Assembly (NCBI GenBank): GCA_946481275.1
Contig: CAMLMV010000099.1
Location: 1 to 5,760, forward strand
DNA length: 5,760 nucleotides
From: an uncultured Massilia sp.
GTDB lineage: Bacteria; Pseudomonadota; Gammaproteobacteria; Burkholderiales; Burkholderiaceae
Direction: 5' to 3'
Below, in pieces: positions 1 to 5,705 of this stretch (positions are counted from its first letter, which is position 1; every line of letters begins with the position of its first letter). The position numbers and the translations under genes were made by a program. Below the pieces are notes generated by a model, which worked only from the letters and a program-made list of their open reading frames with translations, was not told the DNA's origin and searched no databases.

Positions 1-1750
1 GTGCCAGCGAGTTGATCAGGCCGATGTTCGGGCCTTCAGGCGTTTCGATCGGGCAGACGCGGCCGTAGTGGGTCGGGTGCACGTCGCGGACTTCGAAGCC
101 GGCGCGCTCGCGGGTCAGGCCGCCCGGGCCCAGTGCGGAGACACGGCGTTTGTGCGTGATTTCCGACAGCGGGTTCGTCTGGTCCATGAACTGCGACAGC
201 TGCGACGAACCGAAGAATTCGCGGATCGCGGCCGAGATCGGCTTGCTGTTGATCAGGTCGTGCGGCATCAGGTTGTCCGCTTCGGCCTGGCCGAGGCGTT
301 CCTTGACGGCGCGCTCCACGCGCACGAGGCCGGCGCGGAACTGGTTTTCGGCCAGTTCGCCCACGCAACGCACGCGGCGGTTACCCAGGTGGTCGATGTC
401 GTCGACTTCGCCGCGGCCATTGCGCAGCTCGACCAGGATCTTGATCACCGCCAGGATGTCTTCGTTCGACAGGGTCATGTCGCCCGTCAGTTCGTCACGG
501 CCGATGCGGCGGTTGAACTTCATGCGGCCGACGGCCGACAGGTCATAGCGTTCCGGGCTGTAGAACAGGCCGTGGAACAGCGCTTCCACCGATTCTTCGG
601 TCGGCGGTTCGCCAGGACGCATCATGCGATAGATCGCCACGCGGGCCGCGGTCTGGTCGGCGGTGTCGTCGGTACGCAGCGTCTGCGAGATGTAGGCGCC
701 CTGGTCCAGGTCGTTGGTGTACAGCGTCTGGATCGCGTCGATGTTGGCGTCGCGCAGCTTGCCCAGCAGCTCGTCGGTCAGCTCGTCGTTGGCGTTGGCG
801 ATGATCTCGCCCGTGTCGCCGTCGACGACGTTCTTCGCCAGCACGCGGCCGATCAGGTAGTCTTCCGGCACCGAGATGTGGGTAATGCCGGCGTTCTCGA
901 CGTCACGCACGTTCTTGGCGTTGATGCGCTTGTCTTTCGTCACGAGCGTCTTGCCGGTCTTCGGATCGACGATGTCGAAGCGCGCGACTTCACCGCGCAG
1001 GCGCTCGGCCACGAATTCCAGTTCCGCGCCTTCCGAGCGCAGGTTGAAGTTGTCGAACACGAAGAAGTTCGCGAGGATCTGCTCCGGCGTCATGCCGATG
1101 GCTTTCAGCAGGATCGTCACCGGCATCTTGCGGCGGCGGTCGACGCGGAAGAACAGGATGTCCTTCGGGTCGAACTCGAAGTCCAGCCACGAGCCGCGGT
1201 AAGGGATGATACGTGCCGAGAACAGCAGCTTGCCCGACGAGTGCGTCTTGCCGCGGTCGTGCTCGAAGAACACGCCCGGCGAACGGTGCAGCTGCGAGAC
1301 GATCACGCGCTCGGTGCCGTTGATCACGAACGAACCATTGGCGGTCATGAGCGGCAGTTCGCCCATGTACACTTCCTGTTCCTTCATTTCCTTCACGACC
1401 GGCTTGGTCGGCGATTCCTTGTCCAGGATCACCAGGCGCACCTTCGCGCGCAGCGGCGACGCGAAGGTCAGGCCGCGTTGTTGGCATTCCTTGACGTCGA
1501 AAGCGGGGTCACCCAGCACGTAAGAGAGGAACTCGAGGCGCGCAAAACCGTTGTGCGACACGATCGGGAAAATGGAGGTGAAAGCCGATTGCAGACCTTC
1601 GTTCTTGCGTACGGAGGGCCCTGCATCCGCTTGCAGGAAATTCTCGTAAGACTCCAGCTGCGTAGCGAGGAGGTAGGGAACGTTGTGAACGTTGGCGCGC
1701 TTCGCGAACGACTTGCGAATGCGTTTCTTCTCAGTAAATGAGTAGTGCAT
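1..1750 (-). CDS. rpoB: RNA polymerase beta subunit, N-terminal part (runs off the left edge)
   Basis: This is the beta subunit of DNA-directed RNA polymerase, which forms one pincer of the catalytic core and holds the rifampicin pocket. The window has 583 complete codons plus one base; the family in betaproteobacteria is about 1,370 residues, so roughly 43% is present. The ATG at 1750-1748 follows GGAG at 1759-1756 with a 5-nt spacer. The protein begins [18 protein letters not shown]. The protrusion and lobe regions come first. [20 protein letters not shown] is intact and includes the equivalent of E. coli V146. The rifampicin cluster I (about residues 514-540) follows, with D523, H533 and S538 matching E. 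coli D516, H526 and S531. The start of cluster II ([15 protein letters not shown]) ends at the edge. All these residues are the sensitive type. T525 replaces E. coli N518, as I recall for betaproteobacteria. No frameshift or stop is seen. The gene lies 282 nt after rplL, and rpoC is expected beyond the edge. Confidence 0.99.
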   Translation of the reverse strand, partial: MHYSFTEKKRIRKSFAKRANVHNVPYLLATQLESYENFLQADAGPSVRKNEGLQSAFTSIFPIVSHNGFARLEFLSYVLGDPAFDVKECQQRGLTFASPLRAKVRLVILDKESPTKPVVKEMKEQEVYMGELPLMTANGSFVINGTERVIVSQLHRSPGVFFEHDRGKTHSSGKLLFSARIIPYRGSWLDFEFDPKDILFFRVDRRRKMPVTILLKAIGMTPEQILANFFVFDNFNLRSEGAELEFVAERLRGEVARFDIVDPKTGKTLVTKDKRINAKNVRDVENAGITHISVPEDYLIGRVLAKNVVDGDTGEIIANANDELTDELLGKLRDANIDAIQTLYTNDLDQGAYISQTLRTDDTADQTAARVAIYRMMRPGEPPTEESVEALFHGLFYSPERYDLSAVGRMKFNRRIGRDELTGDMTLSNEDILAVIKILVELRNGRGEVDDIDHLGNRRVRCVGELAENQFRAGLVRVERAVKERLGQAEADNLMPHDLINSKPISAAIREFFGSSQLSQFMDQTNPLSEITHKRRVSALGPGGLTRERAGFEVRDVHPTHYGRVCPIETPEGPNIGLINSLA

Positions 1751-1917
1751 GGACACTCCGTGAGTGACAGAAAGGATGAGAATTCAGGAATTGCCAGTGG
1801 TTAAGCCACCACATGCAAGGCCTCAAATCTCGCCGCATTCGGCCGGGTGATTGGGAACCGGTGCTGCTGTGTTACGATAATGCTGTGCTGCGGTGCTTCC
1901 AAAACAGGGGTACTGCA

Positions 1918-1943
1918 TCTTTTGTCGTAGGGACGACAAAAGA
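1918..1943 (-). promoter_or_regulatory. Perfect 10-bp hairpin in the rplL-rpoB spacer
   Basis: The transcript has arms TCTTTTGTCG and CGACAAAAGA with loop TCCCTA, with no mismatch. It lies 90 nt after the rplL stop and 168 nt before the rpoB start. No U-tract follows (next bases TGCAGTACC). It may be a processing site, a pause or partial-attenuation element, or a 3' stabiliser for the rplJL message. The structure is seen directly; the role is inference. Confidence 0.6.
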
Positions 1944-2000
1944 GCCAAAGCCGCATACCCCACCTTCCAGCGGGGATCTGCGCGCTTTGACTCCGGCGCG

Positions 2001-2020
2001 GGGCGCTGATTCCAGCGCCC
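2001..2020 (-). promoter_or_regulatory. GC-rich 8-bp hairpin just after rplL
   Basis: The transcript arms GGGCGCTG and CAGCGCCC enclose the loop GAAT, starting 12 nt after the rplL stop codon. The stem is strong enough to stop a 3' exonuclease or to cause a pause. It is followed by CGCGCC rather than by U residues, so an intrinsic terminator is not supported. Confidence 0.55.
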
Positions 2021-2032
2021 TTTGCATATGTA

Positions 2033-2410
2033 TTACTTGAGCTCGGCCTTGGCGCCAGCTTCTTCCAGCTTCTTCTTGGCGGCTTCAGCGTCAGCTTTCG
2101 GCAGGGCTTCCTTGACAGTCTTCGGTGCGCCGTCGACCAGGTCCTTGGCTTCTTTCAGGCCCAGACCGGTGATTTCGCGGACGGCCTTGATGACGCCGAC
2201 CTTGTTCGCGCCGACTTCAGCCAGCACGACGTTGAATTCGGTCTGCTCTTCAGCAGCCGGTGCACCAGCGGCGGCGCCGCCAGCTGCCGGAGCTGCCATT
2301 GCAGCTGCCGACACGCCGAATTTCTCTTCGAATGCCTTGACCAGGTCGTTCAGTTCCATGACCGACATTGCGCCAACTGCGTCCAGGAACTCTTCTTTGC
2401 TAATTGCCAT
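2033..2410 (-). CDS. rplL: Ribosomal protein bL12 (L7/L12)
   Basis: L7/L12 is the multi-copy stalk protein of the large subunit; dimers attach to L10 and recruit and stimulate initiation factor 2, EF-Tu and EF-G. I read 125 residues, normal for the family (E. coli about 121). The N-terminal dimerisation and L10-binding domain is residues 1-33 ([20 protein letters not shown]). A flexible Ala/Gly/Pro hinge follows at about 35-54. The globular C-terminal domain at 55-125 carries the factor-binding helix region [20 protein letters not shown]. The frame is open upstream to a TTG at 2422, but that codon overlaps the ribosome-binding site. The ATG at 2410-2408 has GGAG at 2420-2417 with a 6-nt spacer and gives the canonical MAISKEEF start. 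It lies 52 nt after rplJ with no terminator between, consistent with joint transcription. Confidence 0.99.
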   Translation of the reverse strand: MAISKEEFLDAVGAMSVMELNDLVKAFEEKFGVSAAAMAAPAAGGAAAGAPAAEEQTEFNVVLAEVGANKVGVIKAVREITGLGLKEAKDLVDGAPKTVKEALPKADAEAAKKKLEEAGAKAELK

Positions 2411-2462
2411 TTGAAACTCCAAATATTTAATGTGTGATTAGTGCTTGAGCAAAAAGGCTTGC

Positions 2463-2987
2463 TTATTCTGCTGCAGCGGCTTCTGCCGGAGCTGCGGAAC
2501 CTTCGCCTTTTTGTGCTGCGATTGCAGCCAGAACTCGTGCAAAGCCGGACACCGGAGCCTGCATGACGCCCAGCAGCTGGGCGATGAGGACTTCACGGCT
2601 CGGGATGCTTGCCAGCGCGGTGACGCCAGCGACATCCAGGTTCTTGCCAGCGTAGTTACCGCCCTTGACCACGAGCTTGTCGTTGGTCTTCGAGAAGTCG
2701 CTGATCACCTTGGCTGCTGCGACGGCGTCGTCCGAGATCGAGTAGATCAGCGGACCAACCATGGTCTCAGCCAGCGGTGCGAACTGGGTGCCTTCCACAG
2801 CGCGACGAGCCAGCGTGTTCTTCAGAACACGCAGGTACACGCCCTGCGAACGAGCATTTGCACGGAGTTTCGTCAGAGCACTAACCTGGATGCCACGGTA
2901 CTCGGCGACGACGATGGTTTGCGCGGTTGCTACTTTCGCGCTAACTTCTTCGACGACGACCTTTTTGTCATTCAGATTAAGACCCAC
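2463..2987 (-). CDS. rplJ: Ribosomal protein uL10
   Basis: L10 binds 23S rRNA beside L11 and carries the L7/L12 dimers; the L10-L7/L12 complex also represses its own operon in E. coli. I read 174 residues from a GTG start at 2987-2985 (MGLNLNDKK). The rRNA-binding domain is about residues 1-130, with [15 protein letters not shown] (28-42) and [14 protein letters not shown] (54-67). The C-terminal helix that binds L7/L12 is about 133-160 ([20 protein letters not shown]), followed by an Ala/Glu tail slightly longer than in E. coli (165 residues). The frame extends in-phase to a TTG at 2993, but the only good ribosome-binding site, AAGGAG at 3000-2995, is 1 nt from that TTG and 7 nt from the GTG. 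I therefore chose GTG. It is preceded by a structured 242-nt leader and followed by rplL. Confidence 0.98.
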   Translation of the reverse strand: MGLNLNDKKVVVEEVSAKVATAQTIVVAEYRGIQVSALTKLRANARSQGVYLRVLKNTLARRAVEGTQFAPLAETMVGPLIYSISDDAVAAAKVISDFSKTNDKLVVKGGNYAGKNLDVAGVTALASIPSREVLIAQLLGVMQAPVSGFARVLAAIAAQKGEGSAAPAEAAAAE

Positions 2988-2993
2988 GGTCAA

Positions 2994-3235
2994 TCTCCTT
3001 AAATGATGTGAGGGACGTCCCCCGCATCGGTTCGAACACGGCGTCCGAAGTTAAGAAGTACGACAAAGCATCGACTACAAAACTTGTTCGGGTTCGCCAT
3101 CTGCGTTGGGTTGTCTTTTAACCTCCGGCTCGACTTCTGCCATCGGCCCAACGGTCTTTGATTGCCTGGCGGGGTTCAATCCGCCAGCCCAAAGATCCGC
3201 CTCACGATGTTCTGTGAGGACTTAATTCTTTGCTA
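2994..3235 (-). promoter_or_regulatory. rplJ leader: candidate L10 autoregulatory RNA
   Basis: This is the 242-nt gap between rplA and rplJ, with no credible gene. In transcript order the helices are as follows. First is 3219-3214 with 3205-3200 (CCTCAC/GTGAGG). Second is a long hairpin with a 6-bp lower stem 3195-3190 with 3160-3155 (TCTTTG/CAAAGA), an asymmetric internal loop, and a 7-bp upper stem 3187-3181 with 3172-3166 (CTGGCGG/CCGCCAG). Third is 3153-3147 with 3110-3104 (CGTTGGG/CCCAACG), closing a 36-nt region. A perfect 10-bp palindrome, GGGACGTCCC, lies at 3021-3012, 11 nt before the ribosome-binding site. In E. coli and other bacteria the L10-L7/L12 complex binds a helix with an internal loop in this leader and blocks translation. 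The second helix is the best candidate for that site. The pairings are seen; the regulatory role is inferred. I found no convincing separate rplJ promoter. Confidence 0.65.
2995..3000 (-). promoter_or_regulatory. rplJ ribosome-binding site that decides the start
   Basis: The transcript reads AAGGAG here. The distance to the GTG at 2987 is 7 nt, which is near optimal. The distance to the in-frame TTG at 2993 is only 1 nt, too close for initiation. The TTG-started version (two residues longer) is therefore unlikely. Confidence 0.85.
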
Positions 3236-3931
3236 TTAAGCAGCCAGGGTAGCGTGATCGACACGCACGCCAGCGCCCATGGTCGACGAGATCGCGACCT
3301 TGCGCAGGTAGATACCCTTCGACGAAGCCGGCTTGGCCTTGTTCAGGGCGTCGATCAGCGCGACCAGGTTCGACTTCAGCTGTTCGTCGCTGAACGACTT
3401 GCGGCCGATCGTGGCGTGGATGATACCTGCCTTGTCGGTACGATACTGGACCTGACCGGCCTTGGCGTTGCGCACGGCGCCAGCCACGTCCGGGGTCACG
3501 GTGCCGACTTTCGGGTTCGGCATCAGGCCGCGCGGGCCCAGGATCTGACCCAGGGTACCGACGATACGCATGGTGTCCGGCGAAGCGATCACGACGTCGA
3601 ACGGCATGTCGCCGGCCTTGACGCGTTCTGCCAGGTCTTCCATACCGACGATGTCGGCGCCGGCGGCTTTAGCCTGCTCGGCCTTTTCGCCCTGGGCGAA
3701 GACGGCGACGCGGACTTCCTTGCCGGTACCAGCCGGCAGGACGACGGAACCACGGACGACCTGGTCCGATTTCTTCGGATCCACGCCCAGTTGCACGGCG
3801 ACGTCGATCGACTCGTTGAACTTGGCGGTTGCGAATTCTTTGACGATTGCGACGGCGTTGTCGAAAGCGTACGACTTGTTACGGTCGACCTTGGCTTTCA
3901 TTTCTTTGACGCGCTTGGACAGCTTGGCCAT
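3236..3931 (-). CDS. rplA: Ribosomal protein uL1
   Basis: L1 forms the mobile L1 stalk of the large subunit, which helps release deacylated tRNA from the E site; in E. coli it also represses translation of its own rplKA message. I read 231 residues, close to the E. coli length (234). Domain I is formed by the two ends of the chain, with [13 protein letters not shown] (37-49) and the C-terminal [10 protein letters not shown] (216-225). These carry the conserved RNA-contact positions F38, T217 and M218. Domain II lies between and includes the hallmark [15 protein letters not shown] (131-145). The ATG at 3931-3929 is one base after the rplK stop (TAATATG). Its GGAGG at 3945-3941 lies inside the end of rplK with a 9-nt spacer, which suggests translational coupling. 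No truncation or odd residue was noted. Confidence 0.99.
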   Translation of the reverse strand: MAKLSKRVKEMKAKVDRNKSYAFDNAVAIVKEFATAKFNESIDVAVQLGVDPKKSDQVVRGSVVLPAGTGKEVRVAVFAQGEKAEQAKAAGADIVGMEDLAERVKAGDMPFDVVIASPDTMRIVGTLGQILGPRGLMPNPKVGTVTPDVAGAVRNAKAGQVQYRTDKAGIIHATIGRKSFSDEQLKSNLVALIDALNKAKPASSKGIYLRKVAISSTMGAGVRVDHATLAA

Positions 3932-3932
3932 A

Positions 3933-4364
3933 TTAGATACCCTCCACCGTGATGCCCATCGAACGAGCCGAGCCGGCCACGACGCGCACAGCGGCGTCCA
4001 GGTCAGCGGCGGTCAGGTCCGGCTGCTTGATTTTTGCGATTTCTTCAGCTTGAGCACGGGTCAGCGTGCCGACCTTGTCGGTGTGCGGCTTGGCCGAACC
4101 TTTGGTAACGCCCGACAGCTTCTTGATCAGGTACGTTGCCGGCGGGGTCTTCATCTCGAAGGTGAACGACTTGTCCGCGAAGGCGGTGATCACGACCGGA
4201 ATCGGCATGCCCGGTTCCATGCCTTGAGTCTTGGCATTGAAGGCCTTGCAGAATTCCATGATGTTCAGACCGCGCTGGCCGAGGGCCGGGCCGATCGGGG
4301 GGGACGGGTTTGCTTTACCAGCCGGCACTTGCAGCTTGATAAAACCGACGATTTTCTTTGCCAT
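3933..4364 (-). CDS. rplK: Ribosomal protein uL11
   Basis: L11 binds the GTPase-associated region of 23S rRNA (helices 43-44) at the base of the L7/L12 stalk, next to the thiostrepton site. In other bacteria it is also needed for RelA activation. I read 143 residues (E. coli 142). The N-terminal domain (about 1-70) has the proline-rich signature [20 protein letters not shown] (19-38), with P22 and P26 in the thiostrepton cleft. The linker [12 protein letters not shown] (71-82) leads to the C-terminal rRNA-binding domain, ending in [13 protein letters not shown] (131-143). The ATG at 4364-4362 follows AAGGAG at 4376-4371 with a 6-nt spacer. It is 114 nt after nusG and is followed by rplA after one base. 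The spacer upstream has competing helices that could serve L1-mediated or other control. Confidence 0.99.
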   Translation of the reverse strand: MAKKIVGFIKLQVPAGKANPSPPIGPALGQRGLNIMEFCKAFNAKTQGMEPGMPIPVVITAFADKSFTFEMKTPPATYLIKKLSGVTKGSAKPHTDKVGTLTRAQAEEIAKIKQPDLTAADLDAAVRVVAGSARSMGITVEGI

Positions 4365-4478
4365 GATTGGCTCCTTTGTCGATTGAGTGGTAACGCTCCG
4401 CCTGTACCACTGTTTTTATCAGGCGGAGCTCCTCTTATCGGATTCCGCCTTGCTGCTGCGACGCTCCGATTCGGCGTT
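4365..4478 (-). promoter_or_regulatory. nusG-rplK spacer with mutually exclusive helices (candidate rplKA leader)
   Basis: Four perfect helices can be drawn on the transcript. C is 4470-4465 with 4442-4437 (ATCGGA/TCCGAT, 6 bp). A is 4450-4444 with 4427-4421 (AGGCGGA/TCCGCCT, 7 bp). B is 4429-4420 with 4404-4395 (GCTCCGCCTG/CAGGCGGAGC, 10 bp, 15-nt loop). D is 4411-4405 with 4392-4386 (AGTGGTA/TACCACT, 7 bp). A and B share bases; C with A, and B with D, interleave. The compatible sets are therefore C+B or A+D. D ends 9 nt before the ribosome-binding site at 4376-4371. In E. coli L1 binds the rplKA leader at this position. No U-tract follows any stem, so no intrinsic terminator is supported, and I saw no convincing promoter. 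Confidence 0.6.
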
Positions 4479-5093
4479 TTAGACTTTCTCTACCTGCCCG
4501 AACTCCAGTTCCACCGGAGTCGCGCGGCCGAAGATGGTGACAGACACACGCACCTTCGATTTTTCGTAGTTGACTTCTTCGACAGAGCCGTTGAAGTCGG
4601 TGAACGGGCCTTCCTTGATCCGCACCTGCTCGCCCACTTCGTACAGCACTTTGGGCCGCGGCTTCTCGACACCTTCCTGGACCTGCTGCATGATCTTGTC
4701 GATCTCGCGCGCCGGAATCGGGGTCGGCTTGTTGCTCTTGCCGCCGATGAAGCCGGTGACTTTCGGCGTGTTCTTCACGAGGTGCCAGGTCTCGTCGGTC
4801 ATTTCCATCTCGACCAGCACATAACCCGGGAAGAAGCGACGCTCGGATACCGATTTGCTGCCGTTCTTGACTTCGACCACTTCTTCGGTCGGAACCAGGA
4901 TGCGGCCAAACTGTTCCTGCATGCCGCCGCGCTCGATGCGATCGGTCAGGCCGCGCATCACGCTCTTCTCCATGCCGGAGTAGACATGCACGACGTACCA
5001 GCGCTTGTTGCTGACCGGAGTACTCAGCGGCGCACCAGCGTCTTGTGCCGGGACATCGCCCGGCACGTTATCTTGCTGCACGTTTTCGCTCAT
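4479..5093 (-). CDS. nusG: Transcription termination/antitermination factor NusG
   Basis: NusG rides on RNA polymerase. Its N-terminal domain bridges the polymerase clamp and promotes processivity, and its KOW domain binds either Rho or ribosomal protein S10. I read 204 residues from the ATG at 5093-5091. Residues 1-29 are a polar, Pro/Ala/Asp-rich extension about 23 residues longer than in E. coli (181 residues in total). The NGN domain runs from [11 protein letters not shown] (30-40) through [15 protein letters not shown] and [16 protein letters not shown] to about 140. The KOW domain (about 154-204) has [20 protein letters not shown] and [12 protein letters not shown]. An in-frame GTG at 5105 would add four residues but has no ribosome-binding site. 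The ATG has GGGGTGG at 5108-5102 with an 8-nt spacer and overlaps the secE stop by one base (TAATG). Confidence 0.98.
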   Translation of the reverse strand: MSENVQQDNVPGDVPAQDAGAPLSTPVSNKRWYVVHVYSGMEKSVMRGLTDRIERGGMQEQFGRILVPTEEVVEVKNGSKSVSERRFFPGYVLVEMEMTDETWHLVKNTPKVTGFIGGKSNKPTPIPAREIDKIMQQVQEGVEKPRPKVLYEVGEQVRIKEGPFTDFNGSVEEVNYEKSKVRVSVTIFGRATPVELEFGQVEKV

Positions 5094-5482
5094 TATTGTT
5101 TCCACCCCAGGATCACGTCGTACATCAGGAATTCAAGAATCTTATCCGTGCCCCACAGGAAAATTGCCATCACCAGCACGAACCCGAACACCACGGCGGT
5201 GATCTGGGTCGCTTCCTTGCGGGTAGGCCATACAACCTTCTTCGTTTCACGTACGGATTCCTTCGCGAAGCTCAGGAAATCGCGGCCGGTCGCGGAAGTC
5301 CACAACAGCAGGACGGCAATAGCCAAACCAGCCACGAGTGCGCCTGCGCACATCAGGGCTGGTTTGTTCTGGCCTTTCAGAATGAAAAAGCCGACCACAC
5401 CTGCAATCGTAGCAACCACTGCCAGCGCGACCTTGAACTTGTCGTTCGAGGTGCCGACGGTTTGCACGGATTGATTAGACAT
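5093..5482 (-). CDS. secE: Preprotein translocase subunit SecE
   Basis: SecE is the small inner-membrane subunit that clamps SecY in the SecYEG channel. I read 129 residues, the three-helix form seen in Proteobacteria (E. coli 127). Predicted membrane segments are about residues 17-36, 42-62 and 93-116. Before the third comes the amphipathic cytoplasmic helix and conserved hinge [19 protein letters not shown] (72-90), the essential SecE signature. The ATG at 5482-5480 has only a weak ribosome-binding site (GAAAG, 5496-5492). It lies 37 nt after the 3' end of tRNA-Trp, on what appears to be the same transcript. The stop codon shares one base with the nusG ATG, indicating coupled translation. 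Confidence 0.97.
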   Translation of the reverse strand: MSNQSVQTVGTSNDKFKVALAVVATIAGVVGFFILKGQNKPALMCAGALVAGLAIAVLLLWTSATGRDFLSFAKESVRETKKVVWPTRKEATQITAVVFGFVLVMAIFLWGTDKILEFLMYDVILGWKQ

Positions 5483-5502
5483 ACTTAATTTACTTTCGGG
5501 TG

Positions 5503-5526
5503 CCTGGCACCGAATTCGGTGGCAGG
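5503..5526 (-). promoter_or_regulatory. Trailer hairpin overlapping the tRNA-Trp 3' end
   Basis: On the transcript, CCTGCCACCG (5526-5517, the last bases of the tRNA including CCA) can pair with CGGTGCCAGG (5512-5503) across a 4-nt AATT loop, giving 9 pairs and one C-C mismatch. This competes with the tRNA acceptor stem. The downstream half also has a smaller 5-bp alternative hairpin (5511-5507 with 5503-5499). It could affect 3' maturation or separate the tRNA from the secE message. The pairing is seen; any role is inference. Confidence 0.45.
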
Positions 5527-5595
5527 GGCGGAGGGCATCGAACCCCCAACCTTCGGTTTTGGAGACCGACGCTCTGCCAATTGAGCTACGCCCCT
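5520..5595 (-). tRNA. tRNA-Trp (anticodon CCA)
   Basis: This is a 76-nt tRNA with a complete cloverleaf. The acceptor stem is AGGGGCG (5595-5589) with CGCCCCT, then discriminator G and an encoded CCA at 5522-5520. The D stem is GCTC/GAGC. The anticodon stem TCGGT/ACCGA holds loop CTCCAAA with anticodon CCA at 5562-5560. The T arm has loop TTCGATG on a 5-bp stem containing one G-U pair. It sits about 20 nt downstream of a strong promoter and 37 nt before secE. It is therefore probably cut from a tRNA-secE-nusG precursor. Confidence 0.98.
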
Positions 5596-5620
5596 ACAAA
5601 AACTTCTAGTTGAATCGAGC

Positions 5621-5649
5621 ATTATACGCTACTTGGGTATTTCGCGCAA
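5621..5649 (-). promoter_or_regulatory. Sigma70-type promoter for tRNA-Trp-secE-nusG
   Basis: The -35 TTGCGC (5649-5644) matches the consensus at its first three bases. The spacer is exactly 17 bp and the -10 (5626-5621) is a perfect TATAAT. The predicted start is about 5615, giving a leader of roughly 20 nt before the tRNA. The bases between the -10 and the start are GCTCGA, fairly GC-rich, as often seen at stable-RNA promoters under growth-rate or stringent control; that regulation is inference. The site is downstream of the tuf stop and its hairpin, so it can drive the next genes independently of tuf. Confidence 0.85.
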
Positions 5650-5661
5650 CACTCTATTGTT

Positions 5662-5685
5662 GGGCGGAACAGAATCGTTCCGCCC
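5662..5685 (-). terminator. Hairpin after tuf (terminator-like, no U-tract)
   Basis: The transcript arms GGGCGGAAC (5685-5677) and GTTCCGCCC (5670-5662) form a perfect 9-bp stem with a 6-nt loop, starting 20 nt after the tuf stop. The next bases are AACAATAGAG, not U residues, so it does not fit a classical Rho-independent terminator. It may be a 3'-end stabiliser, or part of a termination zone that needs a factor. Its place between tuf and the next promoter supports an end-of-transcript role. Confidence 0.5.
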
Positions 5686-5705
5686 GGAGGTACTACAGAT
5701 ACTGC

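Larger units (their letters stand above)
1751..2032 (-). promoter_or_regulatory. rplL-rpoB intercistronic spacer with two strong hairpins
   Basis: This 282-nt stretch has no credible gene. Read on the minus strand it has an 8-bp GC-rich stem starting 12 nt after the rplL stop (2020-2013 with 2008-2001, 4-nt loop). About 58 nt further on is a perfect 10-bp stem with a 6-nt loop (1943-1934 with 1927-1918). A 4-bp GC hairpin lies at 1843-1832. A stretch relatively rich in C and A with repeated CAGCAC lies around 1900-1860. None of the stems is followed by a U-tract, so none looks like a Rho-independent terminator. I found no convincing promoter. In E. coli the equivalent spacer holds a partial terminator (attenuator) and an RNase III processing site that set the rplL:rpoB ratio. 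A similar role here is inferred from position and structure only. Confidence 0.6.

Noticed and set aside
68..1741. 557-codon open frame on the plus strand opposite rpoB
   Set aside because: It is a mirror of rpoB caused by strong GC third-position bias. Its product is a compositionally odd His/Arg/Val/Asp-rich chain with no recognisable domain, while the minus strand encodes an unmistakable RpoB.
1860..1900. Possible rpoB promoter (TTGGAA ... CATTAT on the minus strand)
   Set aside because: The spacing is only 14 bp and both hexamers are poor, so it does not meet a sigma70 pattern.
1813..2040. 75-codon plus-strand frame in the rplL-rpoB spacer
   Set aside because: It covers the hairpin-bearing spacer, has no ribosome-binding site and no recognisable product, and runs into the rplL stop region.
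2445..3002. 185-codon plus-strand frame opposite rplJ
   Set aside because: It is a shadow of rplJ. The Cys-rich start comes from the antisense of Ala codons at the rplJ C-terminus, and no domain is recognisable.
3058..3068. TTTGTCGT octamer (minus strand) shared by the rplJ leader and the 10-bp hairpin in the rpoB spacer
   Set aside because: Eight bases shared between two AT-richer spacers is within chance, and the flanking sequence does not align.
4395..4429. Rho-independent terminator between nusG and rplK
   Set aside because: The 10-bp stem has a 15-nt loop and is followed by GTTACCACTC, with no U-tract. The genes are expected to be read through.
3570..5474. 634-codon open frame on the plus strand opposite rplA, rplK, nusG and secE
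   Set aside because: It crosses four well-conserved genes and their spacers. Its product matches no family I know and it has no convincing start signal. The long frame reflects codon bias on the real strand.
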